Origin: Stygibacter sp964604155
GTDB lineage: Bacteria > Cloacimonadota > Cloacimonadia > Cloacimonadales > TCS61
Direction of reading: 5' to 3'
NCBI GenBank assembly: GCA_964604155.1
Contig: CAZRXY010000096.1
Coordinates: 1-64,000, forward strand
Length of the DNA: 64,000 bases
Part shown: in pieces, positions 17,636 through 25,398 of the stretch
Layout: each line of letters opens with the position of its first letter
Position numbering within the stretch: position 1 is the stretch's first letter
Translations under genes and position numbers: made by a program
The notes under the pieces: model-generated
Seen by the model: only the letters and a program-made list of their open reading frames with translations
What the model was told of the DNA's origin: nothing
Databases searched by the model: none

Positions 17636-18178
17636 TTACGTCTTAGAGAGCTGTAGTATAGTTACCTGACTATGGCGGGATTCTCGCGAATCAATAATAT
17701 GTTCGTGCCACACGGGTTTTATTTTTTCTTGATTTGAATGCTCAATAACTATCAAACTGTCACTTTTAAGGATGGACGAATCAAATATTTCTGCGATAGT
17801 GGGATTAACCAGATTCTTATCATAAGGAGGATCAAGGAAAATAATATCAAATTGGTCCTGGCATTTTTTAATAAAGGGCAGCACCTTTTTTTTAATGACC
17901 TTACAGTGGGATTTGCAATTAAGTTTTGCGATATTATTATAGATGGCAGAGATAGCGGGATGAGAAAATTCTACCATCACTACATGATTTGCACCGCGAC
18001 TGAGAGCTTCTAAAGCTATGGCACCACTTCCGGCATAGAGATCAAGGAAATCAAGATCAGTGCAATCCGGCAAAATATTAAATATGGTCTCCTTCAAAAA
18101 ATCTGTAGTTGGTCTGGCAGTGTTTCCGGAAACACTCACCAGATGATGCTTTTTATAAATGCCGGCAATTATTCTCAA
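17636..18178 (-). CDS. rsmD: 16S rRNA (guanine966-N2)-methyltransferase RsmD
   Basis: A 180-residue SAM-dependent methyltransferase that modifies G966 of 16S rRNA in the 30S subunit. The family start MRIIAGIYK is made from a TTG codon with an AGGGGG site 6 bases upstream. Motif I is FLDLYAGSGAIALEALSRGA (about 44-63), and the catalytic DPPY tetrad is at 116-119. The substrate-loop motif TARPTTDFLKETIFNIL (20-36) is typical. It is the last gene of the minus-strand operon that starts with thiN and lies 15 bases after the acidic hypothetical gene. Confidence 0.93.
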   Translation of the reverse strand: MRIIAGIYKKHHLVSVSGNTARPTTDFLKETIFNILPDCTDLDFLDLYAGSGAIALEALSRGANHVVMVEFSHPAISAIYNNIAKLNCKSHCKVIKKKVLPFIKKCQDQFDIIFLDPPYDKNLVNPTIAEIFDSSILKSDSLIVIEHSNQEKIKPVWHEHIIDSRESRHSQVTILQLSKT

Positions 18179-18193
18179 TTCTACCCCCTAATA

Positions 18194-18973
18194 TCAATCA
18201 ATAAGATCTTCCAGATCAGAAAGAGTGACATCCTTAAGCTTTTTGCCATCCGTAAGCAGGGGCTTTAGTGCTTTACGCAATTCTTCGACCGACATGCTGC
18301 GCAGGATATGCAGGATATGAACAAGGTTCTGGTCTATATCGTCCTGAAGTTTATTTTCCAGCAGTTCATCAGCCGGATGGGAGGCCACTTCCATTAAACC
18401 CTGTGTGACATCTTTTTTATAATTACTGGTGAAATTTTCCAGCCCGGGAACAAGTTCATCCTTCGCTGTCTCGATTTTGCTCATTTCGTTTTTACCCCGG
18501 GGAGTTTCATGATAAATTTCCCCGGCAGTAGGGAATTCCAGCTCAGTTTCCGGCTCATCAACTTCGGCTATAGAAGAATCATTATCCTCCGATGTCGGCA
18601 CGATTTGTGCGGGAGCATCTTTTTCTGCGAGAACTTTCTCTTCCTCAATTTCCGGATTGTCTTCCTTGACAGCTTTTATCTCATCAGAATCGAAATCAAT
18701 TTTTATCTCTTTCAGTGTTTTGGCTACCGCTTTGAAAAGATCATCAGGAATAATGCGAAATTTGGCTAATTCTTCCTGTGTGAAAATACTTTTTATCGCG
18801 TTACTATACTTATTCGATTGCCTGGCTAAAAATTCTTTGACGGCGAGTGTGATTTCAGGATTATAATCTCTGTTTTCTTTTTCCTGGAGATACAGGTAAA
18901 CTGCCAGGGCGTATTCAAATTTTTCCTGAGTAATATGCAGCTTTGCTAAAGTGGGCGTTGGTCTCGTATCCAT
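18194..18973 (-). CDS. acidic hypothetical protein
   Basis: I do not recognise this 259-residue protein. The ATG at 18973 is preferred over one 15 bases upstream because GAGAGG lies 6 bases before it; the previous gene's stop is 2 bases upstream, so translation is coupled. The N-terminal 100 residues are helical (TPTLAKLHITQEKFEYALAV, like a tetratricopeptide-type start), the middle (about 105-165) is a strongly acidic Glu/Asp/Pro-rich linker that is probably disordered, and the C-terminal 60 residues form a second helical region. No signal or membrane segment is present. The operon around it is housekeeping-like. Confidence 0.7.
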   Translation of the reverse strand: MDTRPTPTLAKLHITQEKFEYALAVYLYLQEKENRDYNPEITLAVKEFLARQSNKYSNAIKSIFTQEELAKFRIIPDDLFKAVAKTLKEIKIDFDSDEIKAVKEDNPEIEEEKVLAEKDAPAQIVPTSEDNDSSIAEVDEPETELEFPTAGEIYHETPRGKNEMSKIETAKDELVPGLENFTSNYKKDVTQGLMEVASHPADELLENKLQDDIDQNLVHILHILRSMSVEELRKALKPLLTDGKKLKDVTLSDLEDLID

Positions 18974-18975
18974 AT

Positions 18976-19575
18976 TTACCTCTCGCATTTAATATATGGC
19001 GTAATCTTGGCTAAAGTCTTTTCACCAATGCCATTTACTTCCGTTAATTCTCTAATACTACTAAATCCACCAAGCTCCTCTCTTTTGTCAATAATTAGCT
19101 GAGCTTTTTTGCTGCCTATGCCGGGGAGTGCGATTAATTCATCCAAGGAAGCCAGATTTATATCAATAAGTATTGGCAATGAATCCTGAAGAACAGCCTG
19201 GCTTAAAGAATCTTGCTGAGCTAATCCAAATTGGACAAGATATGGTCTTAGCCTGAACATAGTCTTATCGCCAATTCCCTTGATCAGAAGCAGGTCTTCA
19301 GAACTGGCAAAGCTTTGCTCATTACGGTGGGAAATGATCCGTTCCGCTAATGTGGGACCAATCCTTGGCAGAGATTGAAGCTCATTGATGTCAGCAGTTC
19401 TGATATCCACAAGTTTCTGTCTGGTTACAAGTGAATCCAGCCTGCCGGTGAATTGGACATCACTATCAGCCGTTAAAGCAAGATATTTTATTACCTGCCC
19501 CAAAAATACCATCGTGAAGATAAAAGTTAATATCTTTCTTTCATTGGCAGTAAGAAAATCCTGTGGGCGGATCAT
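18976..19575 (-). CDS. ComEA-like helix-hairpin-helix protein, membrane-anchored
   Basis: A 199-residue protein. The ATG at 19575 overlaps the previous gene's TGA (ATGA), which sets the start. A single N-terminal membrane helix (about 16-35) anchors it, followed by two tandem double-HhH units: INELQSLPRIGPTLAERIISHR with IKGIGDKTMFRLRPYL, and LDELIALPGIGSKKAQLIID with TEVNGIGEKTLAKITPYI. ComEA proteins bind double-stranded DNA outside the membrane for natural transformation; most have one such unit, so two are unusual. No comEC or pilus gene is nearby, so a DNA-uptake role is only suggested. Confidence 0.8.
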   Translation of the reverse strand: MIRPQDFLTANERKILTFIFTMVFLGQVIKYLALTADSDVQFTGRLDSLVTRQKLVDIRTADINELQSLPRIGPTLAERIISHRNEQSFASSEDLLLIKGIGDKTMFRLRPYLVQFGLAQQDSLSQAVLQDSLPILIDINLASLDELIALPGIGSKKAQLIIDKREELGGFSSIRELTEVNGIGEKTLAKITPYIKCER

Positions 19576-20480
19576 GGCTGCCCCTGATAAATTAAGTGGG
19601 TAAGCACCTGACCCACAGCTTTTAAAGAAGCAGGAGAACACTTATCAGGAGTATCATGCACAGTGTGCCACCATTCATAATCGAAATCTATGATCAGAAT
19701 TGCCTGAAATCCCTCTTTGATGAGCGGGTAATGATCATCATATACGGCATTATCAATTCGGTTTTTAAATTGCGTGAAACCCAGATCGCCGGCAATATCC
19801 CAAACCTCACGCACCAATTGCGGGCTGTTATGATAAGAATAATGCTCAATCGGGATAGATAAATCCAAATCCCCCACCATATCCACTATGATGGCTTTCT
19901 CAGGCAGTTCACCACTAAAATTGTGAGCGAAATAGCTTGAACCCAGGCACCAGGTATCATTCTCCTGATAGGTTCCCATATCTTCCAGATCAAAAAAAAC
20001 TAAATCTACTCCGTATTCCGGCGGCATTTTATCAGAAAGCAATCTGGCGATTTCCAATAGTACCGCTACTCCCGAAGCACCATCATTTGCCCCGATCACT
20101 GGCTGTTTGTGATTCTCCGGCAGCTCGTCTTTATCTGCCCATGGCCTCGTATCATAATGTGCTCCCAAAAGAACCCTTCTCCCAAGTCTTGGATAAAATG
20201 AAGCAATTATATTTTCTCCCTCGATCTCCTGGTCATCAATTTCTACCTTGAATTTCTGCTCCGTGATCTTTGCTCCATATTCTGTAAGTTTTTCCTTTAT
20301 GTATTCTCTACATAATTCTATTTCCTTAGAACCCGGATAACGCGCTCCCAGATCACTCTGCTCGGTAAGTCGCAAAAATGCCTCATTACCGTCAAATTGC
20401 TCTAATTGTCTTCCGCAGGACAATAAAGCCATGCTGATAAGAAAAAAAATTAAACCCGAAACCTGATATCTCATATTCAA
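19572..20480 (-). CDS. M28-family lipoprotein, glutaminyl-peptide cyclotransferase-like
   Basis: A 302-residue zinc enzyme of the M28 fold. The lipoprotein signal ends at SMALLSC, placing it in the envelope. Metal-site motifs are visible: GAHYDTRPW (His, about 121), GANDGASGV (Asp, about 149), FFDLEDMG where M28 has EE, IIVDMVGDLD, and YEWWHTVHDTPD near the C-terminus (about 272-283). The EE-to-ED change and the WHT..D pattern resemble glutaminyl cyclases, which convert N-terminal Gln to pyroglutamate, more than aminopeptidases. An aminopeptidase role cannot be excluded. The stop overlaps the ComEA-like start by 4 bases. Confidence 0.8.
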   Translation of the reverse strand: MNMRYQVSGLIFFLISMALLSCGRQLEQFDGNEAFLRLTEQSDLGARYPGSKEIELCREYIKEKLTEYGAKITEQKFKVEIDDQEIEGENIIASFYPRLGRRVLLGAHYDTRPWADKDELPENHKQPVIGANDGASGVAVLLEIARLLSDKMPPEYGVDLVFFDLEDMGTYQENDTWCLGSSYFAHNFSGELPEKAIIVDMVGDLDLSIPIEHYSYHNSPQLVREVWDIAGDLGFTQFKNRIDNAVYDDHYPLIKEGFQAILIIDFDYEWWHTVHDTPDKCSPASLKAVGQVLTHLIYQGQP

Positions 20481-20516
20481 TCCTTTAATCTATAGATTAT
20501 ATTCCTTATTTTATCG

Positions 20517-21473
20517 TCAATTATTTTTTCTGACGGAGTATTTGGCACTAATTTCATCATTACCAGATTCCGGGCAGAAAATTCCTTGTCTGTAATTTTT
20601 CTTAATTAGTTTGAGCCTCAATTCATTCATCCACTTTGTCTTATTACCCTGAAGTTTTTCTACATTAAGATCATTGTGAAGAATATTGCTGGTAAACAAT
20701 CTGCTGATCACGATATCTTTTCGAACGTAGGGAATAAGCTCAGATAATATCTCAATATGCTCGTCAATAGGCATTTGCTTAACTTCACCCTTTTCCCAAA
20801 GGTCTGCCAATGCTGTGCCCCTGTAGATCACCAGATTATGAAACTTGATCTCCTTTATCACCCGCTGGCTCGATACCCAGTTAATGGTTTTCTGCATATC
20901 GTCCAGATTTTCTCCCGGTATACCTGTAATCAGATGTACACCTGAAGCTATTCCCATATCACTACAGAGCCCTAAAGCTGATTCTGTATCCATCTGGCTG
21001 TGTCCACGCCTCAAAAATGCAAGACTCTTACGATGAATACTCTGTAGTCCCAGTTCCAGGCTAACCGGTTTGGAAAGAGATTTCAGCATTTTAAGAACAG
21101 AGACATTCACAAAATCAGGGCGAGTGGATAGCACCAGCCCCACAATATCGGGATGAGCAAGAGTGGTAGAAAACATTTCCTTCAGCAGTTTAAGATCGCC
21201 GGCAGTAGATGTTTCATCCTGAAAGTAGGCCAGAAAAATACGGGCACCGGTATTACGCTTCATTATTTTTATTCCTTCTTCAAGCTGCTCTAGTATCTCA
21301 GGTGATCTTATCTGGTATGTACCTCTAAAGCTCTCGGGATTACAAAATATGCAGCCACCATTTATTCGATTGGGGCAGGTTACTCCTGTACTTAGCCCGA
21401 TCCTGAAAACCTTCTCTCCATATAATTCCTGCATTTTTGCAGAAAATGTATAGATTAAATCGGATAATTCCAT
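20517..21473 (-). CDS. yhcC: radical SAM protein, TIGR01212 (YhcC) family
   Basis: A 318-residue radical SAM enzyme. The cluster-binding cysteines have the unusual spacing of the TIGR01212 family: Cys33, Cys41 and Cys44 in VTCPNRINGGCIFCNP. Further family motifs are YFQDETSTAGDL, LSTRPDF, LELGLQSIH, FLRRGHS and HLITGIPGEN. The C-terminal part resembles Elp3-like folds, but no acetyltransferase domain is present. The substrate of this family is not established to my knowledge. It follows selA with a 3-base gap, so the two are translationally coupled. Confidence 0.88.
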   Translation of the reverse strand: MELSDLIYTFSAKMQELYGEKVFRIGLSTGVTCPNRINGGCIFCNPESFRGTYQIRSPEILEQLEEGIKIMKRNTGARIFLAYFQDETSTAGDLKLLKEMFSTTLAHPDIVGLVLSTRPDFVNVSVLKMLKSLSKPVSLELGLQSIHRKSLAFLRRGHSQMDTESALGLCSDMGIASGVHLITGIPGENLDDMQKTINWVSSQRVIKEIKFHNLVIYRGTALADLWEKGEVKQMPIDEHIEILSELIPYVRKDIVISRLFTSNILHNDLNVEKLQGNKTKWMNELRLKLIKKNYRQGIFCPESGNDEISAKYSVRKNN

Positions 21474-21476
21474 AGA

Positions 21477-22862
21477 CTACAATTCCAAAATGCAATTAGC
21501 AGCCTGCTCAGCTACCAATGGCAGCTCCTCTGCTGCGAAGCATAGAACGTCGAAAAGCAATTCACCTTCACGCAAAACACCTAATACAGGAATATTTGCC
21601 TGAAGCAATGAATGATGCAGTTTCTCAGCTAAATCAGGCTGAGAAAACAATAGCTGTACCGCTAAACTGGGTATCTGCAATTCCGGCATCGTTCCTCCAC
21701 CGCATCTGCCCACACTTTCCACAATCTTTGATTGCACACCTTTATCTGCCAGCATGTCCCGCAAATCTTCAGCTAATTTCTGTAAATCAGTGAGATTACG
21801 GTTCAGATAGCGGAAAACCGGTAAACTGGAAAATAGATTCTCATCATTCAGATATGCACTCATTACACTGATCAAAGCAGAAATTGTTAATTTACCTACT
21901 CTGAGTGCCCGCATCAATGGCGCACTTGCCAGTTGTTGGATATACTCACTTCTGCCGGCGATGATTCCCGACTGAGCACCACCCAGCAGCTTATCACCAC
22001 TAAAACAAACCAAATCTGCCCCGGCAATCAAAGCAGATTTCACGTCCGGCTCATTTGTATTTTCCAGCGCTTTAGGTTTTCGCAAAAGACCGCTGCCTAT
22101 GTCATAAACCATCATCAAACCACTCTGGTGAGAAATATCAGCAAGCTCATTTACGCCTACTTCTTCACAGAAACCACCAATGAAATAATTCGATTTATGA
22201 GCTTTAAAGATGATACTCGTATTAGGTGTGATGGCATTTAAATAATCTGTGGACTTTGTCCGGTTCGTGCAGCCTGTTTCTATCATTATTGCACCAGAGG
22301 CAGACATAATATCGGGGATGCGGAACGATCCTCCAATCTCAATCAATTCGCCGCGGGATATTATCACTTCCCTGGCTTCTGCAAAGGTTCTCAGTATCAG
22401 CATCACTGCTGCTGCATTATTATTTACTACCAGGGCATCTTCAGCACCCGTGATCTCACTGATAAGCTCTCGTATATGATCATTTCTATGCCCCCTGGAT
22501 GCTGTAGCAAGATCAAATTCCAGATTAGTGTAGCCCGCAAGAGTTTCCTGCATGTCCTTCAGAATTTTTTTGCCTAATGGCGCTCTGCCCAGGTTTGTAT
22601 GCAGTACGATTCCGGTGCCGTTTATCACTGCTTTCAAGCTGCTTTGGCACTTCTTTCGAAGAGCATTTTCTATGTCTTGAAGCAATTCAGAAGCGGTGAT
22701 CGCCTTCTTACCTTCTGCGATCTCCGCCCGTGACTGGTTAATAAAAATTCTTAGCATATCCGTAACACGCTCCAGACCATAAATATTAACCAAAAGCCGG
22801 CATTCATCCGACTGCAATACCTTATCTACTGCCGGCAACCGGCGATATTCTTCAGCTTTCAT
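21477..22862 (-). CDS. selA: L-seryl-tRNA(Sec) selenium transferase
   Basis: A 461-residue PLP enzyme that converts Ser-tRNA(Sec) to Sec-tRNA(Sec) with selenophosphate. Motifs run in order: the N-terminal tRNA-binding helical domain (1-70), INGTGIVLHTNLGRAPL (80-96), YTNLEFDLATASRGHR (111-126), VVNNNAAAVML, SRGELIEIGGSFRIPDIM, and the PLP-lysine motif FSGDKLLGGAQSG with Lys291. Length is normal for bacterial SelA. Its start overlaps thiN by 11 bases. No selB, selC or selD lies in the window. Its presence implies that UGA is read as selenocysteine in some genes of this organism. Confidence 0.95.
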   Translation of the reverse strand: MKAEEYRRLPAVDKVLQSDECRLLVNIYGLERVTDMLRIFINQSRAEIAEGKKAITASELLQDIENALRKKCQSSLKAVINGTGIVLHTNLGRAPLGKKILKDMQETLAGYTNLEFDLATASRGHRNDHIRELISEITGAEDALVVNNNAAAVMLILRTFAEAREVIISRGELIEIGGSFRIPDIMSASGAIMIETGCTNRTKSTDYLNAITPNTSIIFKAHKSNYFIGGFCEEVGVNELADISHQSGLMMVYDIGSGLLRKPKALENTNEPDVKSALIAGADLVCFSGDKLLGGAQSGIIAGRSEYIQQLASAPLMRALRVGKLTISALISVMSAYLNDENLFSSLPVFRYLNRNLTDLQKLAEDLRDMLADKGVQSKIVESVGRCGGGTMPELQIPSLAVQLLFSQPDLAEKLHHSLLQANIPVLGVLREGELLFDVLCFAAEELPLVAEQAANCILEL

Positions 22863-23532
22863 CTAATTTCGCTCCTCCTTCATTATAGCATTCATAATAG
22901 ATCAATTTGCCTCCCGAAAATTCTACCAGGCAATGATCACTCTCATATACATTACTGAGCCCTATAAAATAATCTGCCTGATTCTCCCTATTTATATTGA
23001 ACCTGAATCCCTGCAACGAAAGGTTCTCTAAATCACCCAGACTAAAAAATGATACAGTTTTTCCCCTGCGATTATTAAGAAAATGTATGCCCGCAGATAA
23101 AAATCTTATCGTTCCCCAATTGTCATAGAAACGCAACTCAATAGTATCCCGTGGTAAGTATCTATCAAGGTGATAAAAAACAAGCAGATTCGCCAGCAGG
23201 TGGTCTGTCCGCCTGCCAAACCCAGAGAGTATGTTTATTCGCTCAGGATTCATCTCTGCCGCCAGCCGCAAAGCTTTTTCCATATCAGAGTGTTCCTGAT
23301 CATGATCCAGGATGATCTTCGCAGAACCAAACGACCGCAGAATATCCGGCGGTGAAGAATCCAGATCCCCTGTGATAATATCAGGGATTATCCCTAATTT
23401 ATGGCAGATGACGCTGCCACCATCTGCGGCTATCACTTTGCCCACACCCCGCATCGCCAAGGCGGTTGCCTCCCGCGAAGGCACTTCACCATTGGCGATT
23501 ATGCAAATTATTCTGCTATTAATATCTTTCAT
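22852..23532 (-). CDS. thiN: thiamine pyrophosphokinase
   Basis: A 226-residue TPK that transfers pyrophosphate from ATP to thiamine, giving the cofactor TPP. Catalytic-domain motifs are visible: VIAADGGS (about 33-40), PDIITGDLDSSP (about 50-61), DHDQEHSDMEKAL (about 76-88, the DQ..TD..KA motif with Ser for Thr) and SGFGRRTDHLLANL (about 102-115). The C-terminal TPK B1 beta domain (about 150-215) is also present. It is the promoter-proximal gene of the minus-strand operon running to rsmD. A family II repeat lies 147 bases upstream in the same orientation. I see no TPP riboswitch in that spacer. Confidence 0.9.
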   Translation of the reverse strand: MKDINSRIICIIANGEVPSREATALAMRGVGKVIAADGGSVICHKLGIIPDIITGDLDSSPPDILRSFGSAKIILDHDQEHSDMEKALRLAAEMNPERINILSGFGRRTDHLLANLLVFYHLDRYLPRDTIELRFYDNWGTIRFLSAGIHFLNNRRGKTVSFFSLGDLENLSLQGFRFNINRENQADYFIGLSNVYESDHCLVEFSGGKLIYYECYNEGGAKLDES

Positions 23533-24057
23533 CTTTCAATTCCATGTTACGGTTAACTTCAGCTTCTCTGCTATCTTGTCCAGAAAAATTAATTCCAGAA
23601 TCCCTATTAAGGGAGTCATTACCTTTATTGACCGCTTTCCAGGTATTTTCCCGTATTTTTTAATCAACAGATTTAGTTAATCAGACATCCCCCGTTTTTC
23701 CAATTAGGATGATTAGTAGCTCATTGGTAATAAAGGACTTACACAGGCTGCACCAGATAAATATAAAATTACCCTGAATGAGTAATAAAAATAGCCACAA
23801 GTGAATCCCGTGGAAAATGACAAACAAACGTCTCATCCCCGCCCAGCCGCTAAACCCGAACTAAAATAAGGTATATTCATTCAAAAATCATAATTCAAAA
23901 TTCAACATTCATAATTATCCCCTCACCCGTTCACCGTGATCTTTTGCCAAGCACAATTCGAATTTCAGGTGTATGAAAGATTGAGTACTTTATCATTGAC
24001 AAAAAAACGATGGATAAAGTTTGATTTCAAAAAATTTAATATGCAGGAGAAAAGTTT
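23533..24057. other. intergenic region between thiN and tdh
   Basis: Over 500 bases between divergent operons. It contains family II copy C (23679-23790), an A/T-rich stretch with the word AATTCAAAATTCAACATTCA (23890-23915) that recurs near 35470 and 53340, and a consensus -35-like TTGACA at 23996-24001 without a well-placed -10. A GCAGGAG ribosome binding site for tdh lies at 24043-24049. Confidence 0.5.
23679..23790 (-). repeat. intergenic element, family II, copy C (upstream of thiN)
   Basis: On the minus strand it reads GGTAATTTTATATTTATCTGG, then GCCTGTGTAAGTCCTTTATT, ACCAATGAGCTACTAATC, CCTAATTGGAAAAACGGGGG and ATGTCTG. It matches the right half of copy B (36390-36478) almost word for word. 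Confidence 0.65.
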
Positions 24058-25008
24058 ATGCAGAAGATTTTAGTAACTGGCGGAGTTGGTCAGATCGGCT
24101 CGGAACTGGTGATGGAATTACGAAGAGTATATGGAGCAGCAAATGTGATCTGTGGCGTGAATAGAACCAAGCCGCAGGGAGAACTTAAGGAATCGGGTCC
24201 CTGTGAAATTGTAGATTGCACGAGGGCTCAGCAGGTTGCCGAAATAGTCCGGAAATATAAAGTGGATACCATCTATCATCTGGCGGCAATACTTTCAGCG
24301 GTAGCGGAAGCTCAGCCAAATCTTGCCTGGAATGTGAATATAAACGCTCTATACAACGTGCTGGAAGTTGCCAGAGAAGAAAGTTGTGCCGTTTTTACTC
24401 CAAGCTCCATTGGTGCTTTTGGCTCTTCCACCCCGCTTGACAACACACCTCAGGACACTATTCAGAGACCTTCCACGATGTATGGCGTCACCAAGGTAGC
24501 TGGTGAATTATTGTGCGATTACTATTATAAACGCTTTGGCGTGGATACTCGCGGTGTACGCTATCCGGGCATTATTTCTAATGTCACACTTCCGGGTGGC
24601 GGGACTACAGATTATGCAGTAGAAATATATTATGAAGCGATAAGAAAGAAAAAATATACCTGTAATCTGCCGGCAGGCACTTTTTTGGATATGATGTATA
24701 TGCCCGATGCCCTTAAGGCAGCAATAGACCTGATGGAAGCAGACCCTTCCAGATTAGTGCACCGCAATGCCTTTAACGTAACAGCTATGAGTTTTGACCC
24801 CGAAATTATTGCAGCCGAGATCAAAAAACATATTCCGGATTTTATCATGGATTATAAGGTGGATAAGGTAAAAGAAGCTATTGCCAATAGTTGGCCCAAT
24901 TCCATGGACGATAGTGCTGCCCGTGAAGAATGGGACTGGGAGCCGGAATATGATCTGGTATCAATGACAGAAGATATGCTCTCAGTTCTCAATCAGAAAC
25001 TAAAATAA
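24058..25008 (+). CDS. tdh: L-threonine 3-dehydrogenase, SDR (epimerase-like) type
   Basis: A 316-residue NAD-dependent short-chain dehydrogenase oxidising threonine to 2-amino-3-ketobutyrate in the cytoplasm. Visible features are the Rossmann motif TGGVGQIGSE (7-16), HLAAILSA, the PSSIGAFGS segment with Ser116/117, YGVTK with Tyr142 and Lys146, and VRYPGIISN. It belongs to the non-zinc TDH class known from Flavobacterium and animals rather than the zinc MDR type of E. coli. Assignment as TDH rather than a UDP-sugar epimerase rests on sequence pattern and on kbl two genes downstream. The gap to acpS is 1 base. Confidence 0.92.
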   Translation: MQKILVTGGVGQIGSELVMELRRVYGAANVICGVNRTKPQGELKESGPCEIVDCTRAQQVAEIVRKYKVDTIYHLAAILSAVAEAQPNLAWNVNINALYNVLEVAREESCAVFTPSSIGAFGSSTPLDNTPQDTIQRPSTMYGVTKVAGELLCDYYYKRFGVDTRGVRYPGIISNVTLPGGGTTDYAVEIYYEAIRKKKYTCNLPAGTFLDMMYMPDALKAAIDLMEADPSRLVHRNAFNVTAMSFDPEIIAAEIKKHIPDFIMDYKVDKVKEAIANSWPNSMDDSAAREEWDWEPEYDLVSMTEDMLSVLNQKLK

Positions 25009-25009
25009 A

Positions 25010-25381
25010 ATGATTATCGGAATCGGCACTGATATGATCGAGGTCTTGCGCCTGGAAAAAAATATCGGCAAACCGCAATTCCTCAGCAAAGTTTTTACGG
25101 AGAGAGAATTGGAAATCTGTATGTCTAAGCAATCACGCCTGCAAAGCCTGGCTGCCCGATTTGCTGCCAAAGAAGCATTTATGAAAGCACTGGGCACCGG
25201 CTGGAGTGAAGGCATTTCTTTTTCCCAGATAGAAGTGATCAATGATGAAAAAGGGGCACCCAGAATGATACTACACGGGAAATCACGGAGTTTTGCGGAT
25301 CGATTGGGCGTGACTGATATTCACGTAACGCTCTCGCATCTAAAAGAAATCGCTTTAGCAACTGTAATACTGGAAAAATAA
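25010..25381 (+). CDS. acpS: holo-[acyl-carrier-protein] synthase
   Basis: A 123-residue 4'-phosphopantetheinyl transferase that moves phosphopantetheine from CoA to apo-ACP. Signatures are IGIGTDMIEVLRLEK (Asp8 binds magnesium), FTERELE, and RFAAKEAFMKALGTG with the catalytic Glu; the C-terminus HVTLSHLKEIALATVI is typical. It is wedged between the two threonine-cleavage genes, starting 1 base after the tdh stop and ending 17 bases before kbl, so it is expressed with them although it serves lipid synthesis. Confidence 0.95.
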   Translation: MIIGIGTDMIEVLRLEKNIGKPQFLSKVFTERELEICMSKQSRLQSLAARFAAKEAFMKALGTGWSEGISFSQIEVINDEKGAPRMILHGKSRSFADRLGVTDIHVTLSHLKEIALATVILEK

Positions 25382-25398
25382 AATTAACGGAGGATATT

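Noticed and set aside
23533..23680. TPP riboswitch upstream of thiamine pyrophosphokinase
   Set aside because: The conserved CTGAGA and ACCTGA-type core motifs were not found in the leader.
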